A DNA stretch of 21,493 nt, from the NCBI GenBank assembly GCA_025980505.1, contig JAICXI010000002.1:1-21493 (forward strand), given 5' to 3'. Position 1 is the first letter of the stretch. The number at the start of each line of letters is the position of its first letter. The translations under genes were made by a program, and so were the position numbers. The notes under the pieces were generated by a model. The model was not told where the DNA came from and searched no databases. It saw only the letters and a list, made by a program, of their open reading frames with translations. This DNA comes from a bacterium (GTDB taxonomy: Bacteria; Oederibacteriota; Muellerivitia; Muellerivitales; Muellerivitaceae). Below are positions 13,449-21,493 of the stretch, in pieces.

Positions 13449-16400
13449 ATGGTTTTTCTGTTCACGTCCATCGACCATCCGGAATTGTTCCGGCAAACGG
13501 GCACCCCCGAGGCCGATCATATCCTGGCCTGCCAATTTTTCCTCATCGAAGAGATCCTCGGCCGCCACCATGCCCGCTGGACGCGGCGCACGGAAAAAGG
13601 AGTCCTGTCGATTTTTGAACCGGACGATTCCTGGGACCGGTCCAGGGGGAAACCCTCCGGCGCCCCTTCCTCCGTCCCGGGTGTTTCGGAACCACCCGGG
13701 GCGCCCGCGGCCGGCGGGCCCGCCGAGGCCGCCCTGGCCCTGCTCAAGGATTTCCAGGAACACCTTTGGGGAAATTTCGGCAAGTCGAAGATCCGCCTGG
13801 TGCTGCACGTGGGGGAAGCCGAACCCCAGGGCCAAAACTACGTGGGCCCGGACGTGAGCCACGCCTTGAAGCTCCTGGAAGCGGCGTGGGGCGGACAAGC
13901 CCTCCTGACCATCCCGGCCGTGCACTTCATCCCCCTTCCCGCCGGATGCCGCTTGAAGGACCTGGGGAAACATTTCCTGAAGGACCTGAGCGAGCCCCGG
14001 AACGTCTTCGCCCTCCAGCACGCGGACCTGGAAGAGGGCCCCCTCCCGCCCTTGAGGTCCCTCGAAAAGTACCGGCAAAATTTTTCCCCCCAGCCGTCGC
14101 CCTTCTTCGGGCGGGAGGAGGAGATGGAGGAGGTGGCCGATTTCCTGGCCCGGCCCTCGGAAAGGCTCCTCACCCTCCTGGGGCCGGGGGGGTTCGGCAA
14201 AACCCGCCTGGCCCTCCAATCGGCCGCCGAGGCGGTGGGACAATTCCGGGACGGGGCCTACCTGGTGGCGCTGGCGCCGTTGTTGTCCGACCAGTTGATG
14301 GTGGGCAGCATCGCCAACGCCATCCAGTTCTTCTTTTTCGGCGCGGAGGACCCCAAGACCCAGCTATTAAACCACCTGAAGGAAAAGGAAATGCTGCTCA
14401 TCATGGACAACTTCGAGCACATCATCGAGGGGGCCCAACTGGTGAGGGAAATAATGGCGGCCGGGCCCCGGCTGAAAATCCTGGCCACCTCCCGGGAAAA
14501 ATTGAGGCTGGAAGGCGAAAGGGTCCTGGAGGTCAAGGGCCTGCGTTATCCCTCCGACGGGCAAAACAAGGGGTTCGAGGCCTCCAGCGCGGTCCAGCTT
14601 TTCCTGAAAAGCGCCCGGAGGGTAAAGCCCGATTTTTCCCCGGCCCCGGGGGACCGAGACGCCCTCCTGAAAATCTGCCGCCTGTTGGAAGGAATGCCGC
14701 TGGGGTTGGAACTGGCCGCCAGTTGGGCCGCCACCCTCCAACTGCACGAGATCGCGGACAAGATCGAGACCAGCCGGGATTTCCTGGCCACTTCCACGCC
14801 TTACCTTCCGCCGCGGCACCGTTCCCTGCGCGCGGTTTTCGAGTATTCCTGGATCCTCCTGTCGGAGGACCAGAAGAAGGTTTTGAAGGCCATTTCGGTT
14901 TTCAAGGGCGGCTTTTCCGCGGCCGCGGCGGGCCGTATCGCCGGCGCCACCGAAAGCCTGCTGGCCTACCTGGAGAACAAATCGCTGGTCCGCAAGCGTT
15001 CGGACGGCCGGTTCGAGATCCACGAACTGTTGAAACTTTACGCCAAGGAAAAGCTTTTCGACGACCCGGCCGATAAGGAAAGGGCGCTGGACGACCATTG
15101 CGCCTATTTCGCGGGCCTGCTGCTCTCCCGCCGTGGGGAATTTTGCGGGCCGTCCCAAAGGAAGGTGCTGGAGGAACTGGTCGAGGAAATGGGCAACCTC
15201 CGGGAAGGCTGGACCCGGGCCGTGGAAAAGGTCCTGGAGCCGGAATTGGGCGATTACCTGGACGGCCTTTTCTTCATTTGCGAGACCAAGGGATGGTTCC
15301 AGGAAGCCAAGGAGGCCTACCAGCGGGCGGCGCAGGCTTTGGAGGAGAAATACCCCGGAGCTTCCCCCAGGCCGGCCGCTTCGACCCTCCTCCTGGCGCG
15401 GCTCCTGAGCCGCTGGGCGGAATTCGAAAAAAACCTGGGCGATCCCCGCAAGGCGCGGCAGCTTTATGAGGAAAGCCTGGCTTTGTGCCGGGCGGCTTCG
15501 GCCGAACCGTTGGGGGCGGCCGTGGCGGGCCTGGGAATCGTGTGCGAAACCGGGGGCGATTACCACAAGGCCAAGGTTTATTATGGGAAAAGCCTCGCGG
15601 CCTTTCGGCGGGCCAAGGACCGCAGCGGCATCACGCTGGCCTTGAACCACTTGGGCCACATCTGCTCCCGGATGGGAGACCTCAAGGGGGCCCAGGTCCA
15701 CATCCGCCGGAGCCTCGCCTATTCGGAGGAGGACCGGGACCAGCGGGCCATGGCTTATTCCTACAACCTCTTGGGGGACGCCCTGCACGAATTGGGGCAC
15801 TTCGAGGAATCCCGCATCTTTTACCAGAAGGGCTTGTCCGCCTACCTGGAGAGCGGCGACCGCCGGGGCATGGCCTGGTCCTTCACCAACTTGGGGCGGG
15901 CGGCGGAGGTGCTGGGTGATTACGCCGGGGCCAGCCAAATGTATAAGGAGGGCATGGCCATCTCCAGGGACCTGGGGGACCTGAGGGGCCTGGCCTGGTC
16001 GGCCAACCTCCTGGGCTTCGTGGATTGGGCCAGGGGGGATTACGACGAAGCCCAACATCTTTTCGACGAGGGACTCTTCCTTTACAAGGAAGTGGGCGAC
16101 CCCCGGGGACAGGCTTGGACGCTGGACTTGATGGGCAACCTGAAACTGGCGCAAAGGGAGGACCAGGACGCCGAGAATTTCTACCTGCAGTCCTACGCCT
16201 TGCTGGGGCGGGACGGCTTGAACGCCCAAAATAAAGCCTGGCACGCTTATCACCTGGGAACGCTGGCGGCTTGCCGCCGGGATTTCAAGGAAGCCCGGAG
16301 GCGTTTCAACGAGGGCTCCCGGCATTTCCAGCGCCTGGGGGACACCCTGGGCCGCGCCACCACCTTGATCCAGCTGGGTGAAGTCGCCTGCCAGCAGGGG

Positions 16401-16856
16401 AACCTTGACGCCGGCCGCCGTTCCTTCAAGGACGCGGCTTCCATCGCCTTGCAGTCCCGGATGATTCCCTTTCTCGTGGACCTGCTGGTGGGCGTGGCCC
16501 AACTGCTCAAGGCCGAGGGGGATGAACGCCAGGCCATCGGGTTCCTCTTGGTGGCCCTTTCCCACCCCACCTGCCGGCGGCAAACCAAGGACCGGGTGGT
16601 GGCCTTCAGCCTGGAACTCCAGTCCCATTTTCCACCGGAGGAAGTGGAAGGAGCGATCCAATGGGCCAAGGCCGCCCGAATCGAGGATGTGGTTTCCGCC
16701 TGGCTGTCCGCCTCCTCCCTCCAACCGTCCCCGGCCACCGGCCGCAAGAAGGGGCGAAAAACGCAACGCCGCGCCTCCCGCCGTCCTGTCCGGGGCCGGA
16801 AAATCCCGCCTCCCCAAAAGCGGAAGACCTCCCGGAAGCCCCGGCGGAAGAAATGA
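13449..16856 (+). CDS. STAND ATPase with degenerate cyclase domain and TPR array
   Basis: An 1135-residue signalling protein, probably cytosolic. Domain order: residues 1-195 a class III nucleotide-cyclase fold (VFLFTSID, LHVGEAEP, YVGPDV, GGQALLT, LKDLGKHFLKDL); about 220-500 an NB-ARC/AP-ATPase with FFGRE, Walker A GPGGFGKT (245-252), Walker B LLIMD (Asp 320), ATSREK (346-351) and GMPLGLEL (415-422); about 500-590 helical/winged-helix-like linker; about 590-1080 roughly ten TPRs of about 40 residues; a very basic Lys/Arg/Pro tail (about 1097-1135). The cyclase domain has lost both metal Asp residues and the Asn/Arg pair, so it should not make cAMP or cGMP. Such proteins usually sense a ligand through the TPRs and switch with ATP. 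AAAGGA lies 8 bases before ATG 13449. Divergent from the glycosyltransferase-like genes. Confidence 0.88.
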   Translation: MVFLFTSIDHPELFRQTGTPEADHILACQFFLIEEILGRHHARWTRRTEKGVLSIFEPDDSWDRSRGKPSGAPSSVPGVSEPPGAPAAGGPAEAALALLKDFQEHLWGNFGKSKIRLVLHVGEAEPQGQNYVGPDVSHALKLLEAAWGGQALLTIPAVHFIPLPAGCRLKDLGKHFLKDLSEPRNVFALQHADLEEGPLPPLRSLEKYRQNFSPQPSPFFGREEEMEEVADFLARPSERLLTLLGPGGFGKTRLALQSAAEAVGQFRDGAYLVALAPLLSDQLMVGSIANAIQFFFFGAEDPKTQLLNHLKEKEMLLIMDNFEHIIEGAQLVREIMAAGPRLKILATSREKLRLEGERVLEVKGLRYPSDGQNKGFEASSAVQLFLKSARRVKPDFSPAPGDRDALLKICRLLEGMPLGLELAASWAATLQLHEIADKIETSRDFLATSTPYLPPRHRSLRAVFEYSWILLSEDQKKVLKAISVFKGGFSAAAAGRIAGATESLLAYLENKSLVRKRSDGRFEIHELLKLYAKEKLFDDPADKERALDDHCAYFAGLLLSRRGEFCGPSQRKVLEELVEEMGNLREGWTRAVEKVLEPELGDYLDGLFFICETKGWFQEAKEAYQRAAQALEEKYPGASPRPAASTLLLARLLSRWAEFEKNLGDPRKARQLYEESLALCRAASAEPLGAAVAGLGIVCETGGDYHKAKVYYGKSLAAFRRAKDRSGITLALNHLGHICSRMGDLKGAQVHIRRSLAYSEEDRDQRAMAYSYNLLGDALHELGHFEESRIFYQKGLSAYLESGDRRGMAWSFTNLGRAAEVLGDYAGASQMYKEGMAISRDLGDLRGLAWSANLLGFVDWARGDYDEAQHLFDEGLFLYKEVGDPRGQAWTLDLMGNLKLAQREDQDAENFYLQSYALLGRDGLNAQNKAWHAYHLGTLAACRRDFKEARRRFNEGSRHFQRLGDTLGRATTLIQLGEVACQQGNLDAGRRSFKDAASIALQSRMIPFLVDLLVGVAQLLKAEGDERQAIGFLLVALSHPTCRRQTKDRVVAFSLELQSHFPPEEVEGAIQWAKAARIEDVVSAWLSASSLQPSPATGRKKGRKTQRRASRRPVRGRKIPPPQKRKTSRKPRRKK

Positions 16857-16878
16857 AGGCCCCCGCTCTTTTAAGGAC

Positions 16879-16902
16879 TTTTTTCAAACAAGGCTGAAAA
16901 AA
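16879..16902 (+). other. A/T inverted repeat downstream of the STAND gene
   Basis: TTTTTTCA (16879-16886) and TGAAAAAA (16895-16902) form a perfect 8-bp stem with an 8-base loop, 23 bases after the stop. The stem is AT-rich and no T-run follows it, so it is a weak terminator candidate at best. Confidence 0.3.
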
Positions 16903-17022
16903 TCGCGCGAACCATTAGCTTTTTCCTTTTAAATCTGAGAAAATCCGCATCCATTGACGGCTCCACCAAGGGGATGGGGCCTGTGTTTGGGTTTTCTTGA
17001 TCTTGAAAACAACAGGTATGGA

Positions 17023-19869
17023 ATGAAACGGAAAGCCTTCCAGGGAATCCTTTTTTTCGCCGCCTTGGCCTTTTTATCCATGGCGGTGGCGGCCTGGACA
17101 CCCCGGCCTTCCGGCAAGGGGCCGCTTCGAAACGCCTTCACCTATCCCCGCAAGTGGCAGGAGGCCTTCAACCGGGGCCGCCATACGCCGGACAACCGCC
17201 CGGCCGCCGATTACCGCCAAAGGGCCTTGGCCCAAGCCCGGGGCCTGCCGTTGCGGATTTCTGGAGGCATCCAGTCCCTCCTTCGCTCCTTCTCCAGCCC
17301 GCCTTCCGGGCCTTCCTGCGATTGGACCGAATTGGGCCCATCCCCGCTGGATGACTCCTCCGACAACCTCACCGCCTACGTTTACGGCAAGGTCTCGGGC
17401 CGCGTGACCAGCCTGGCCCTGGACCTGGCCAACGACCCCACCGCCAACACCCTTTACGTGGGCACGGCTTACGGCGGCGTTTGGAAAAGCACGAACGCGC
17501 TTTCGGGTTCGCCCATCTTCCTGCCCTTGAGCGACCCCGCCCAGAGCCTGGCCGTGGGGGCGGTGGGGCTGGACAGCAGCGTGAATCCGCCGATCCTTTA
17601 CGTGGGCACGGGCGAATTGAACATGGACGGCGATTCCTATTACGGCGTGGGCATCCTGAAAACCGCCAATGGGGGAGCCACCTGGGGCCTGGTTTCCACG
17701 GCCGACAGCGGCGCCATCTCCTTCCAGGGACTGGCCTTTTCCAAGATCCTGGTGGACCCCTCCAACCCCGCCACCGTGTTGGCCGCGGCCGGGTTCGCCT
17801 GCTGCCATCCGGGCCTCACCAACCTGAACCAGGGGATCTATTGGTCGCCGGACCACGGAGGCACCTGGACCCAGGTGACGAGCTCGGGACTGAACGGCCA
17901 TTCCTGCACGGACCTCATTTACGACGGCAGCGCCACCTTTTACGCCGCGGTGCGGTTCCAGGGGATCTACGCTTCCACCGACGGCGTGAATTGGAGCCCG
18001 GTGGCCTCGCCCTTCCCCAGCGGCACGGCGCCCAGCACCTCCAATTTCGCGAGGGCTTCCCTGGCTTCCCGTGGGGTTACGCTTTGGTGCCTGGCCTCCG
18101 ACGGCAACGACAACCCCGCCAAGCCCGGCTCGGGGGATACGGGCCTTTCCGAATCGGACAACGGAGGGCAAAGCTGGCACGCGGTGAACCTGCCCACGGC
18201 TCCCGGCCAGAACAATTTTTTTGACGCGGGAGCCGGGGGACAGGGAACTTACGATTTATATGTGGCGGCGCCGGCGGGTTCCACGGCCCTGATCGCGGCG
18301 GGCATCGACGTTTGGAAAGCCGCCAGCCCGAACGGCACCGGTACCTCCTGGGCCAACGTGACCAACGCCTACCTGTCCAACGGGTTCACGGCCTTCAGCC
18401 ACCCGGACCAGCACGCCATCGCCTTGGACGGGCCCAGCACCTGGTTCATCGGCAACGACGGCGGCGTGTGGGGCACCGTGAACGGCGGCACGGGCTTTTC
18501 CAACCTGAACACCGACCTGGGGACGCTTCAGTTTTACAGCGTGAGCCCCGATCCCTCGGCCGCGGGAGGATTCCTCGGCGGCACCCAGGATAACGGCACT
18601 TCCACCAACCACGGCCAAAGCGGACTCACCTGGACCCAAGTGGACGGCGGGGACGGGGGATACACCGATTCCAACGCCTCCGTGGCCGGGCAGTTTTTCA
18701 CGGAGAATTTCGATGTGGGCCTTTTCCGGACGGACAACTACGGCTCCGACTTTTTCAACAACACGGTCATTGATTCCACCTATACCCCCATTTCCAAGGA
18801 TGCCTCGGCCATCCTGGTGCCTTACCAGGTGATCCCCGGCTCTCCGGCCACGGTGGTGATGGGCACCTCCCGTGTCTGGAAGGGGCCCGGTAATTCCAAC
18901 GGCGGGTCGGGGTGGGTCACGATCAGCCCGCCCTTGTTGAGCGCCAGCGTCAGCGACCCCAACCAGTACATCCAGGCCCTGGCCTTGGCGCCCGGCAATC
19001 CCGGCTATATTTACGCCGCCACCGCCAACCTGGACCCCGTCACGGCCGTTTACCAGGTCTTCAGCAACGGCGGGGGAAGCACCTGGAGCGAGGTCACCTC
19101 CAACCTTCCCACCGCCAATCCCATCCTCGCCTTGTCCGTGGACCCCGGCAATCCGGCCGTGGCCTACGTGGGCATCCAGGGCTTCACGGGTACGAACAGC
19201 GGCCATTTGTTCCAGACCGTGAACGGCGGGACTACCTGGGTCGACATCACGGGCGACCTGCCGGATGCCCCGGTCAACGGAGTGCTGGTGGACCCCGACT
19301 TTTCCACCGATGTGTACGTGGCCACGGACGCCGGGGTCTTTGTCGCGCAATCGGTCAACGGCGCCTCCACCAGTTGGTCCCGGATGGGGGCGTCGCTCCC
19401 GGACAGCACCGTGCTGCAGATCAAGATGGCCGAAACCTGCCCCCGGGCGCTGGTGGCGGCCACCCATGGCCGGGGCGCCTGGTCCATCTGTCCCCTGGAC
19501 GTGGCCTGCCCGCCTTCACCCACGCCCACTTCCACGCCGACGGTCACTGCCACCCCCACCCTCACCCCTACTCCCGGGCCTGCCTTCTCGGCCCAGGCCC
19601 AGCCCAACGTCACCGATGGCCAAACGCCGGTGCATTTCGTGGTCAACCTGACGGCCGCCGATAAGATCACCCTCGATGTTTACGACATCGCGGACGAATC
19701 GGTTTACGCCGCGTCCGTCCAAGGAAATGGAGGCTTGAATACCATCTCCTGGACGCCCCAAACCCAATCGGGCCAACCCCTGGCCAGCGGCGTTTATCTT
19801 TACTACATCATGGGCGGCGACGGTTCGGGCGGCCGCACCAAGGTGGGGAAACTGCTGGTCCTCCACTAA
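17023..19869 (+). CDS. Secreted BNR/sortilin-type beta-propeller protein with FlgD-like C-terminal domain
   Basis: A 948-residue exported protein. Seen: signal peptide (MKRK then hydrophobic core to AVAA), a basic spacer, then from about residue 100 to 825 a propeller built of repeated Asp-box-like words: KTANGGATW (213-221), SPDHGGTW (275-282), ESDNGGQSW, QTVNGGTTW (731-739), as in BNR repeats, sortilin/VPS10 and GH74 propellers. A Pro/Thr linker (about 829-852) leads to a FlgD-type Ig domain (about 865-948) ending VYLYYI...KVGKLLVLH, similar to C-terminal sorting or anchoring domains. I cannot name an enzymatic activity; GH74-like xyloglucanase activity would fit the GH44 nearby but the catalytic Asp pair is not provable by eye. 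ATG 17023 directly precedes the signal peptide; its ribosome-binding site is weak. Confidence 0.8.
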   Translation: MKRKAFQGILFFAALAFLSMAVAAWTPRPSGKGPLRNAFTYPRKWQEAFNRGRHTPDNRPAADYRQRALAQARGLPLRISGGIQSLLRSFSSPPSGPSCDWTELGPSPLDDSSDNLTAYVYGKVSGRVTSLALDLANDPTANTLYVGTAYGGVWKSTNALSGSPIFLPLSDPAQSLAVGAVGLDSSVNPPILYVGTGELNMDGDSYYGVGILKTANGGATWGLVSTADSGAISFQGLAFSKILVDPSNPATVLAAAGFACCHPGLTNLNQGIYWSPDHGGTWTQVTSSGLNGHSCTDLIYDGSATFYAAVRFQGIYASTDGVNWSPVASPFPSGTAPSTSNFARASLASRGVTLWCLASDGNDNPAKPGSGDTGLSESDNGGQSWHAVNLPTAPGQNNFFDAGAGGQGTYDLYVAAPAGSTALIAAGIDVWKAASPNGTGTSWANVTNAYLSNGFTAFSHPDQHAIALDGPSTWFIGNDGGVWGTVNGGTGFSNLNTDLGTLQFYSVSPDPSAAGGFLGGTQDNGTSTNHGQSGLTWTQVDGGDGGYTDSNASVAGQFFTENFDVGLFRTDNYGSDFFNNTVIDSTYTPISKDASAILVPYQVIPGSPATVVMGTSRVWKGPGNSNGGSGWVTISPPLLSASVSDPNQYIQALALAPGNPGYIYAATANLDPVTAVYQVFSNGGGSTWSEVTSNLPTANPILALSVDPGNPAVAYVGIQGFTGTNSGHLFQTVNGGTTWVDITGDLPDAPVNGVLVDPDFSTDVYVATDAGVFVAQSVNGASTSWSRMGASLPDSTVLQIKMAETCPRALVAATHGRGAWSICPLDVACPPSPTPTSTPTVTATPTLTPTPGPAFSAQAQPNVTDGQTPVHFVVNLTAADKITLDVYDIADESVYAASVQGNGGLNTISWTPQTQSGQPLASGVYLYYIMGGDGSGGRTKVGKLLVLH

Positions 19870-19996
19870 ATAATCCGCACGACGATCGGTTGCCCTCCCC
19901 TTCCGGCGCGTCTTTCCCGACTTCCACTGGAAATCGATTCAGGCCCGCCTTTCCTCCCCTTGCCTTGATCGACTTTCAATCGATGTGAAACCGGGT

Positions 19997-20002
19997 TATA
20001 AA
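19997..20002 (+). promoter_or_regulatory. Possible -10 box before the S53 peptidase gene
   Basis: TATAAA ends eight bases before ATG 20011; no Shine-Dalgarno is visible. The surrounding word, CCG then TATAAATGGAACC, resembles those before the LysE-type and STAND genes. A -10 here would give a leaderless or nearly leaderless mRNA. Confidence 0.3.
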
Positions 20003-20010
20003 TGGAACCC

Positions 20011-21493
20011 ATGGAACGAAACTTTCCCGGAACTTTTTCCCTGGAACCGGCCCGCGGATTTTGGTTTTTGGCGGCGGCGCTTTTGCTGTTGGTTGCCCCG
20101 CATTCGACAAGGGCCGCCGAAAGACAGATTTTAAAGGGCCACATCCCTACGGCGGCTACGGTGAGGGAAGGGCCCTTGCCCGATTCAACGCCCTTACGGC
20201 TGGCCATTGGGCTGCCCCTGCGCAACCAGCCGGAGCTGGAAGAACTGCTGCGGGAGCTTTACGATCCCCACAGCCCCCGTTACCGGCGGTTCCTGGCTCC
20301 CGAACAATTCACCGCCGAATTCGGACCCACCCAGGCGGATTATCAAAAGGCGGCCGCTTTCGCCGAATCCATGGGGTTGAGGATCGAAGCCACCTATTCC
20401 CATCGGTTGGTATTGGACGTGAGCGGGACCGCGGGCAGGATCGGGAAAGCTTTCCACGTCAACCTTCATTATTACCGCCGACCGGACAAGAGCCTTTTTT
20501 ACGCACCGGACGCCGAACCCTCGGTGGAGCTGGACGTGCCGTTGCTCCACGTGTCCGGGCTGGACAATTATCACCGGCCCTGGCCCAAGATGCGGAAGTC
20601 CCAAGGCCGGTGGGCCAAGGGAGGGAGGGGCGCGGGAGGCACCTATCAGGGAATGGATTTCCGGGACATTTATCTTCCGGGCGCGCCGGCCACCCTCAAC
20701 GGGGCCGGTCAAACCGTGGCCCTGGTCGAATTCGGCGGTTTCTATCCGTCCGACATCACCCAGTACCAGACTTCCGTCAACCCTTCCTTTACCGCGCCGG
20801 CGGCCCAGACGGTCCTATGCGACGGCTTCAACGGGACGCCGGGCACCAATTCCAGCGACCTGGGCGACAACGACGAAGTGTCCCTGGACATCGAGATGGT
20901 CAATGCCATGGCGCCGGGCGCCCAAGTGCTGGTTTTCGAGGGGCCGGACACGGGGAAGCTTTCCCAAAACCAGTACGATACGGCCGCCGACGATATATTC
21001 GCGGCCATCGCGGCCCGGCCCCAATGCCGGGAAATCAGCTGTTCCTGGGGCGGGTTCGGCGACGCCACCGCCGCGGCCGCATTGACCCAGATGGCGGCCC
21101 AGGGCCAGGGTTATTACGAGGCTGTGGGGGATTACGGCGCCTTCGTCAATTGCAACAGTTTGACGGTCACCGCCAACCAGGATCCCAGCCTTTACTTGAG
21201 CCCTTATGAAACCCTTGTGGGGGGGACTTCGGTCAACACCACCAACCCCTCGGGCCCGCCGGTGTGGTCCTCGGAAACCACGTGGAACGACAGCTTGGGA
21301 GCGGGCGGCGGGGGCATTTGCACCGGTTTCCTTTCCATCCCTTCCTATCAGGCGCCCGTGCCCATGGGAACGAACGGCGGCTCCACCCAGTGGCGGGATA
21401 TGCCGGATATTTCCATGGTGGCCGCCAACCTCCTGTTCGTTGCCGAAAATGCCCAGTCCGGACATGGTTATTCCGGCCCGGGGGAGGGAACCA
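20011..21493 (+). CDS. S53 (sedolisin/kumamolisin) secreted serine-carboxyl peptidase, cut by window edge
   Basis: An acid-type extracellular endopeptidase made as a zymogen; 494 residues visible. Seen: a signal peptide with a long N-region (hydrophobic FWFLAAALLLLVAP, then TRAA), a pro-kumamolisin activation domain (about 50-180: PHSPRYRRFLAPEQFTAEFGP, shown here in two parts as PHSPRYRRFL and APEQF), and the catalytic domain from about 210. Catalytic Glu 289 and Asp 293 lie in DEVSLDIEM; the oxyanion Asp 374 lies in VGDYGAF, where most relatives have GDSGA; GGTSVN follows. The nucleophile Ser of the GTS motif would be the next residue after the window's last codons (GEGT), so it is not seen. 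An in-frame ATG at 20002 is an alternative start. It follows the propeller gene by 141 bp on the same strand. Confidence 0.92.
   Translation, partial: MERNFPGTFSLEPARGFWFLAAALLLLVAPHSTRAAERQILKGHIPTAATVREGPLPDSTPLRLAIGLPLRNQPELEELLRELYDPHSPRYRRFLAPEQFTAEFGPTQADYQKAAAFAESMGLRIEATYSHRLVLDVSGTAGRIGKAFHVNLHYYRRPDKSLFYAPDAEPSVELDVPLLHVSGLDNYHRPWPKMRKSQGRWAKGGRGAGGTYQGMDFRDIYLPGAPATLNGAGQTVALVEFGGFYPSDITQYQTSVNPSFTAPAAQTVLCDGFNGTPGTNSSDLGDNDEVSLDIEMVNAMAPGAQVLVFEGPDTGKLSQNQYDTAADDIFAAIAARPQCREISCSWGGFGDATAAAALTQMAAQGQGYYEAVGDYGAFVNCNSLTVTANQDPSLYLSPYETLVGGTSVNTTNPSGPPVWSSETTWNDSLGAGGGGICTGFLSIPSYQAPVPMGTNGGSTQWRDMPDISMVAANLLFVAENAQSGHGYSGPGEGT

Noticed and set aside
15400..16450. Tandem DNA repeat in the STAND gene
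   Set aside because: The roughly 120-base periodicity is the TPR protein repeat; the DNA copies are diverged and not a recent tandem array.
14367..16817. 816-codon minus-strand open frame opposite the STAND gene
   Set aside because: No domain or signal is recognisable, and the plus frame carries Walker motifs and TPRs. The long antisense frame follows from codon bias in a GC-rich gene.
17023..19869. Confident assignment of the propeller as a GH74 xyloglucanase
   Set aside because: The Asp-box repeats are clear, but the two catalytic Asp residues of GH74 cannot be located with certainty by eye, and sortilin-like propellers share the same repeats.

Overview
This 21.5 kb window is GC-rich, densely coded bacterial chromosome. 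It holds 12 complete genes, two genes cut by the window edges and one gene fragment. I see no rRNA, tRNA, CRISPR array, transposase or phage gene. Long Thr/Pro/Ser linkers in secreted proteins, a FlgD-like C-terminal domain, a GH44 endoglucanase, an S53 peptidase and a cyclase-STAND-TPR protein together suggest an uncultured, polymer-degrading, probably diderm bacterium of a candidate phylum. The sequence alone does not settle the taxonomy.

Layout: (1) 1-2109, minus strand: purE followed by ppc, cut by the left edge. (2) 2110-2478: gene-poor spacer with a 14-bp palindrome and a REP-like hairpin. (3) 2479-3174, plus: LysE/RhtB-type exporter. (4) 3211-4365, minus: FecR-TPR secreted protein and a small CPXCG zinc-ribbon protein. 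(5) 4619-6402, plus: two tandem short-chain dehydrogenases separated by an inverted repeat. (6) 6520-13264, minus: two tandem GT-C-type membrane glycosyltransferase-like proteins, a GH44 endoglucanase, an orphan fragment of a beta-sandwich module, and a Thr-rich-linker lipoprotein whose second module is the parent or sister of that fragment. (7) 13449-16856, plus, divergent from the glycosyltransferase-like genes: a 1135-residue STAND ATPase with a degenerate cyclase domain and TPRs. (8) 17023-21493, plus: a secreted BNR-type beta-propeller protein with a FlgD-like tail, then an S53 (sedolisin) peptidase cut by the right edge.

How the genes may work together: regions 6 and 8 read as an extracellular polymer-handling neighbourhood. 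It has a secreted cellulase/xyloglucanase-type GH44 without its own binding module, a separate lipoprotein carrying two binding-like modules, a secreted propeller and a secreted acid-type protease. The large STAND protein faces the glycosyltransferase-like/GH44 genes across a shared 184-bp promoter region and is a plausible, untested, regulator. The most unusual items are the STAND protein whose cyclase domain has lost its metal-binding and transition-state residues, and the in-frame but headless module copy next to GH44.
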